A stretch of 34,530 nt of DNA, taken from a bacterium. Lineage in GTDB: Bacteria; Acidobacteriota; HRBIN11; JAKEFK01. The notes below the pieces were generated by a model. That model did no database searches and had not been told where the DNA came from. It saw only the letters and a program-made list of their open reading frames with translations. The stretch covers positions 1 through 34,530 of the forward strand of contig JAKEFK010000019.1 in NCBI GenBank assembly GCA_022616075.1, read 5' to 3'. The position numbers and the translations under genes were made by a program. Shown one piece after another: positions 34,422 to 34,530 of this stretch. Numbering within the stretch: the stretch's first letter is position 1; each line of letters begins with the position of its first letter.

Positions 34422-34436
34422 GGCCTATAGTTTAAA

Positions 34437-34460
34437 CGCCAAGACGCCAAGTCGCCAAGC
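34437..34460. repeat. Three tandem octamers (CGCCAAGA type)
   Basis: CGCCAAGA, CGCCAAGT and CGCCAAGC run in tandem between the ABC permease stop and argS. This is another period-8 family, like TTCAAGGG and CGCAGAGA elsewhere in the window. Confidence 0.8.
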
Positions 34461-34465
34461 TCGCC

Positions 34466-34530
34466 CTACGAGTTGCGAAGAACGGCAAGTGGATCTGTGC
34501 GGATGGCTCGAAGAGCCGGAAAGAATACCG
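34466..34530 (-). CDS. C-terminal fragment of an FtsX/MacB-type ABC transporter permease (5' end outside window)
   Basis: The last 20 codons and TAG stop (34466-34468) are present. They read VFFPALRAIRTDPLAVLRNS, which matches the conserved end of MacB/FtsX-like permeases and the orphan permeases abundant in Acidobacteriota: (I/F)PA-R-A-x-x-x-DP-x-x-x-LR. The fragment is too short for the ORF size cut-offs normally used. It is codirectional with argS, about 44 bp upstream of it. The identification rests on this one tail motif. Confidence 0.6.
   Translation of the reverse strand, partial: VFFPALRAIRTDPLAVLRNS

Overview
The window comes from a diderm (LPS-making) bacterium of moderate GC content. 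Five Kdo-pathway genes, LolA and an outer-membrane secretin all require an outer membrane. The gene style (cohesin-tailed secretin, Asp/Tyr-rich pseudopilins, VIT-vWA protein, orphan-type ABC permease, many small palindromic repeats) suggests Acidobacteriota or a neighbouring phylum. That placement is inference: no rRNA or tRNA gene is visible.

Layout. 1-210: C-terminus of a PilZ-type protein (+). 274-5041 (-): a compact Kdo/CTP operon in the order kdsB-pyrG-kdsA-kdsD-kdsC. 5191-8126 (+): a MerR-like regulator translationally coupled to a VIT-vWA protein, behind a consensus promoter that appears to give a leaderless transcript. 8205-25214 (-): a 17-kb block of codirectional genes. In transcription order it holds lolA, an ECF sigma factor, an anti-sigma-like membrane protein, a short secretin-N1-like protein, GspF, GspE/PilB, PilM-, PilN-, PilO- and PilP/GspC-like proteins, a TPR-secretin-cohesin lipoprotein, three pseudopilins, a HEAT-repeat protein, a MoxR AAA+ ATPase and a 657-residue protein of unknown function. 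25467-26453 (+): a radical SAM enzyme behind a possibly structured leader. 26457-28916 (-): an acyl-AMP ligase/ACP/PlsC-type acyltransferase fusion. 29086-29820 (-): an exported FN3-like protein. 29970-30419 (+): a DUF1761-like membrane protein. 30416-34421 (-): argS, a carboxymuconolactone-decarboxylase-like protein and a Tat-exported flavin amine oxidase. 34466-34530 (-): the last 20 codons of an FtsX/MacB-type permease.

How the genes work together. The first operon makes CMP-Kdo and its CTP cofactor. The long block looks like a hybrid type IV pilus/type II secretion machine with its own sigma/anti-sigma pair. MoxR and the 657-aa protein lie at its 3' end and face the VIT-vWA gene, so MoxR, vWA and an EreA/ChaN-like protein form one neighbourhood. 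This is the best candidate for an undescribed functional module.

The most striking non-genic feature is repeat load. A REP-like palindrome sits flush against stop codons and fills three of the four convergent gene junctions. At least seven further repeat families are present. Several are read in frame as protein: the C-terminus of the ligase fusion, a prepilin leader, two signal peptides and an insertion in the 657-aa protein. No gene-free stretch exceeds about 250 bases.
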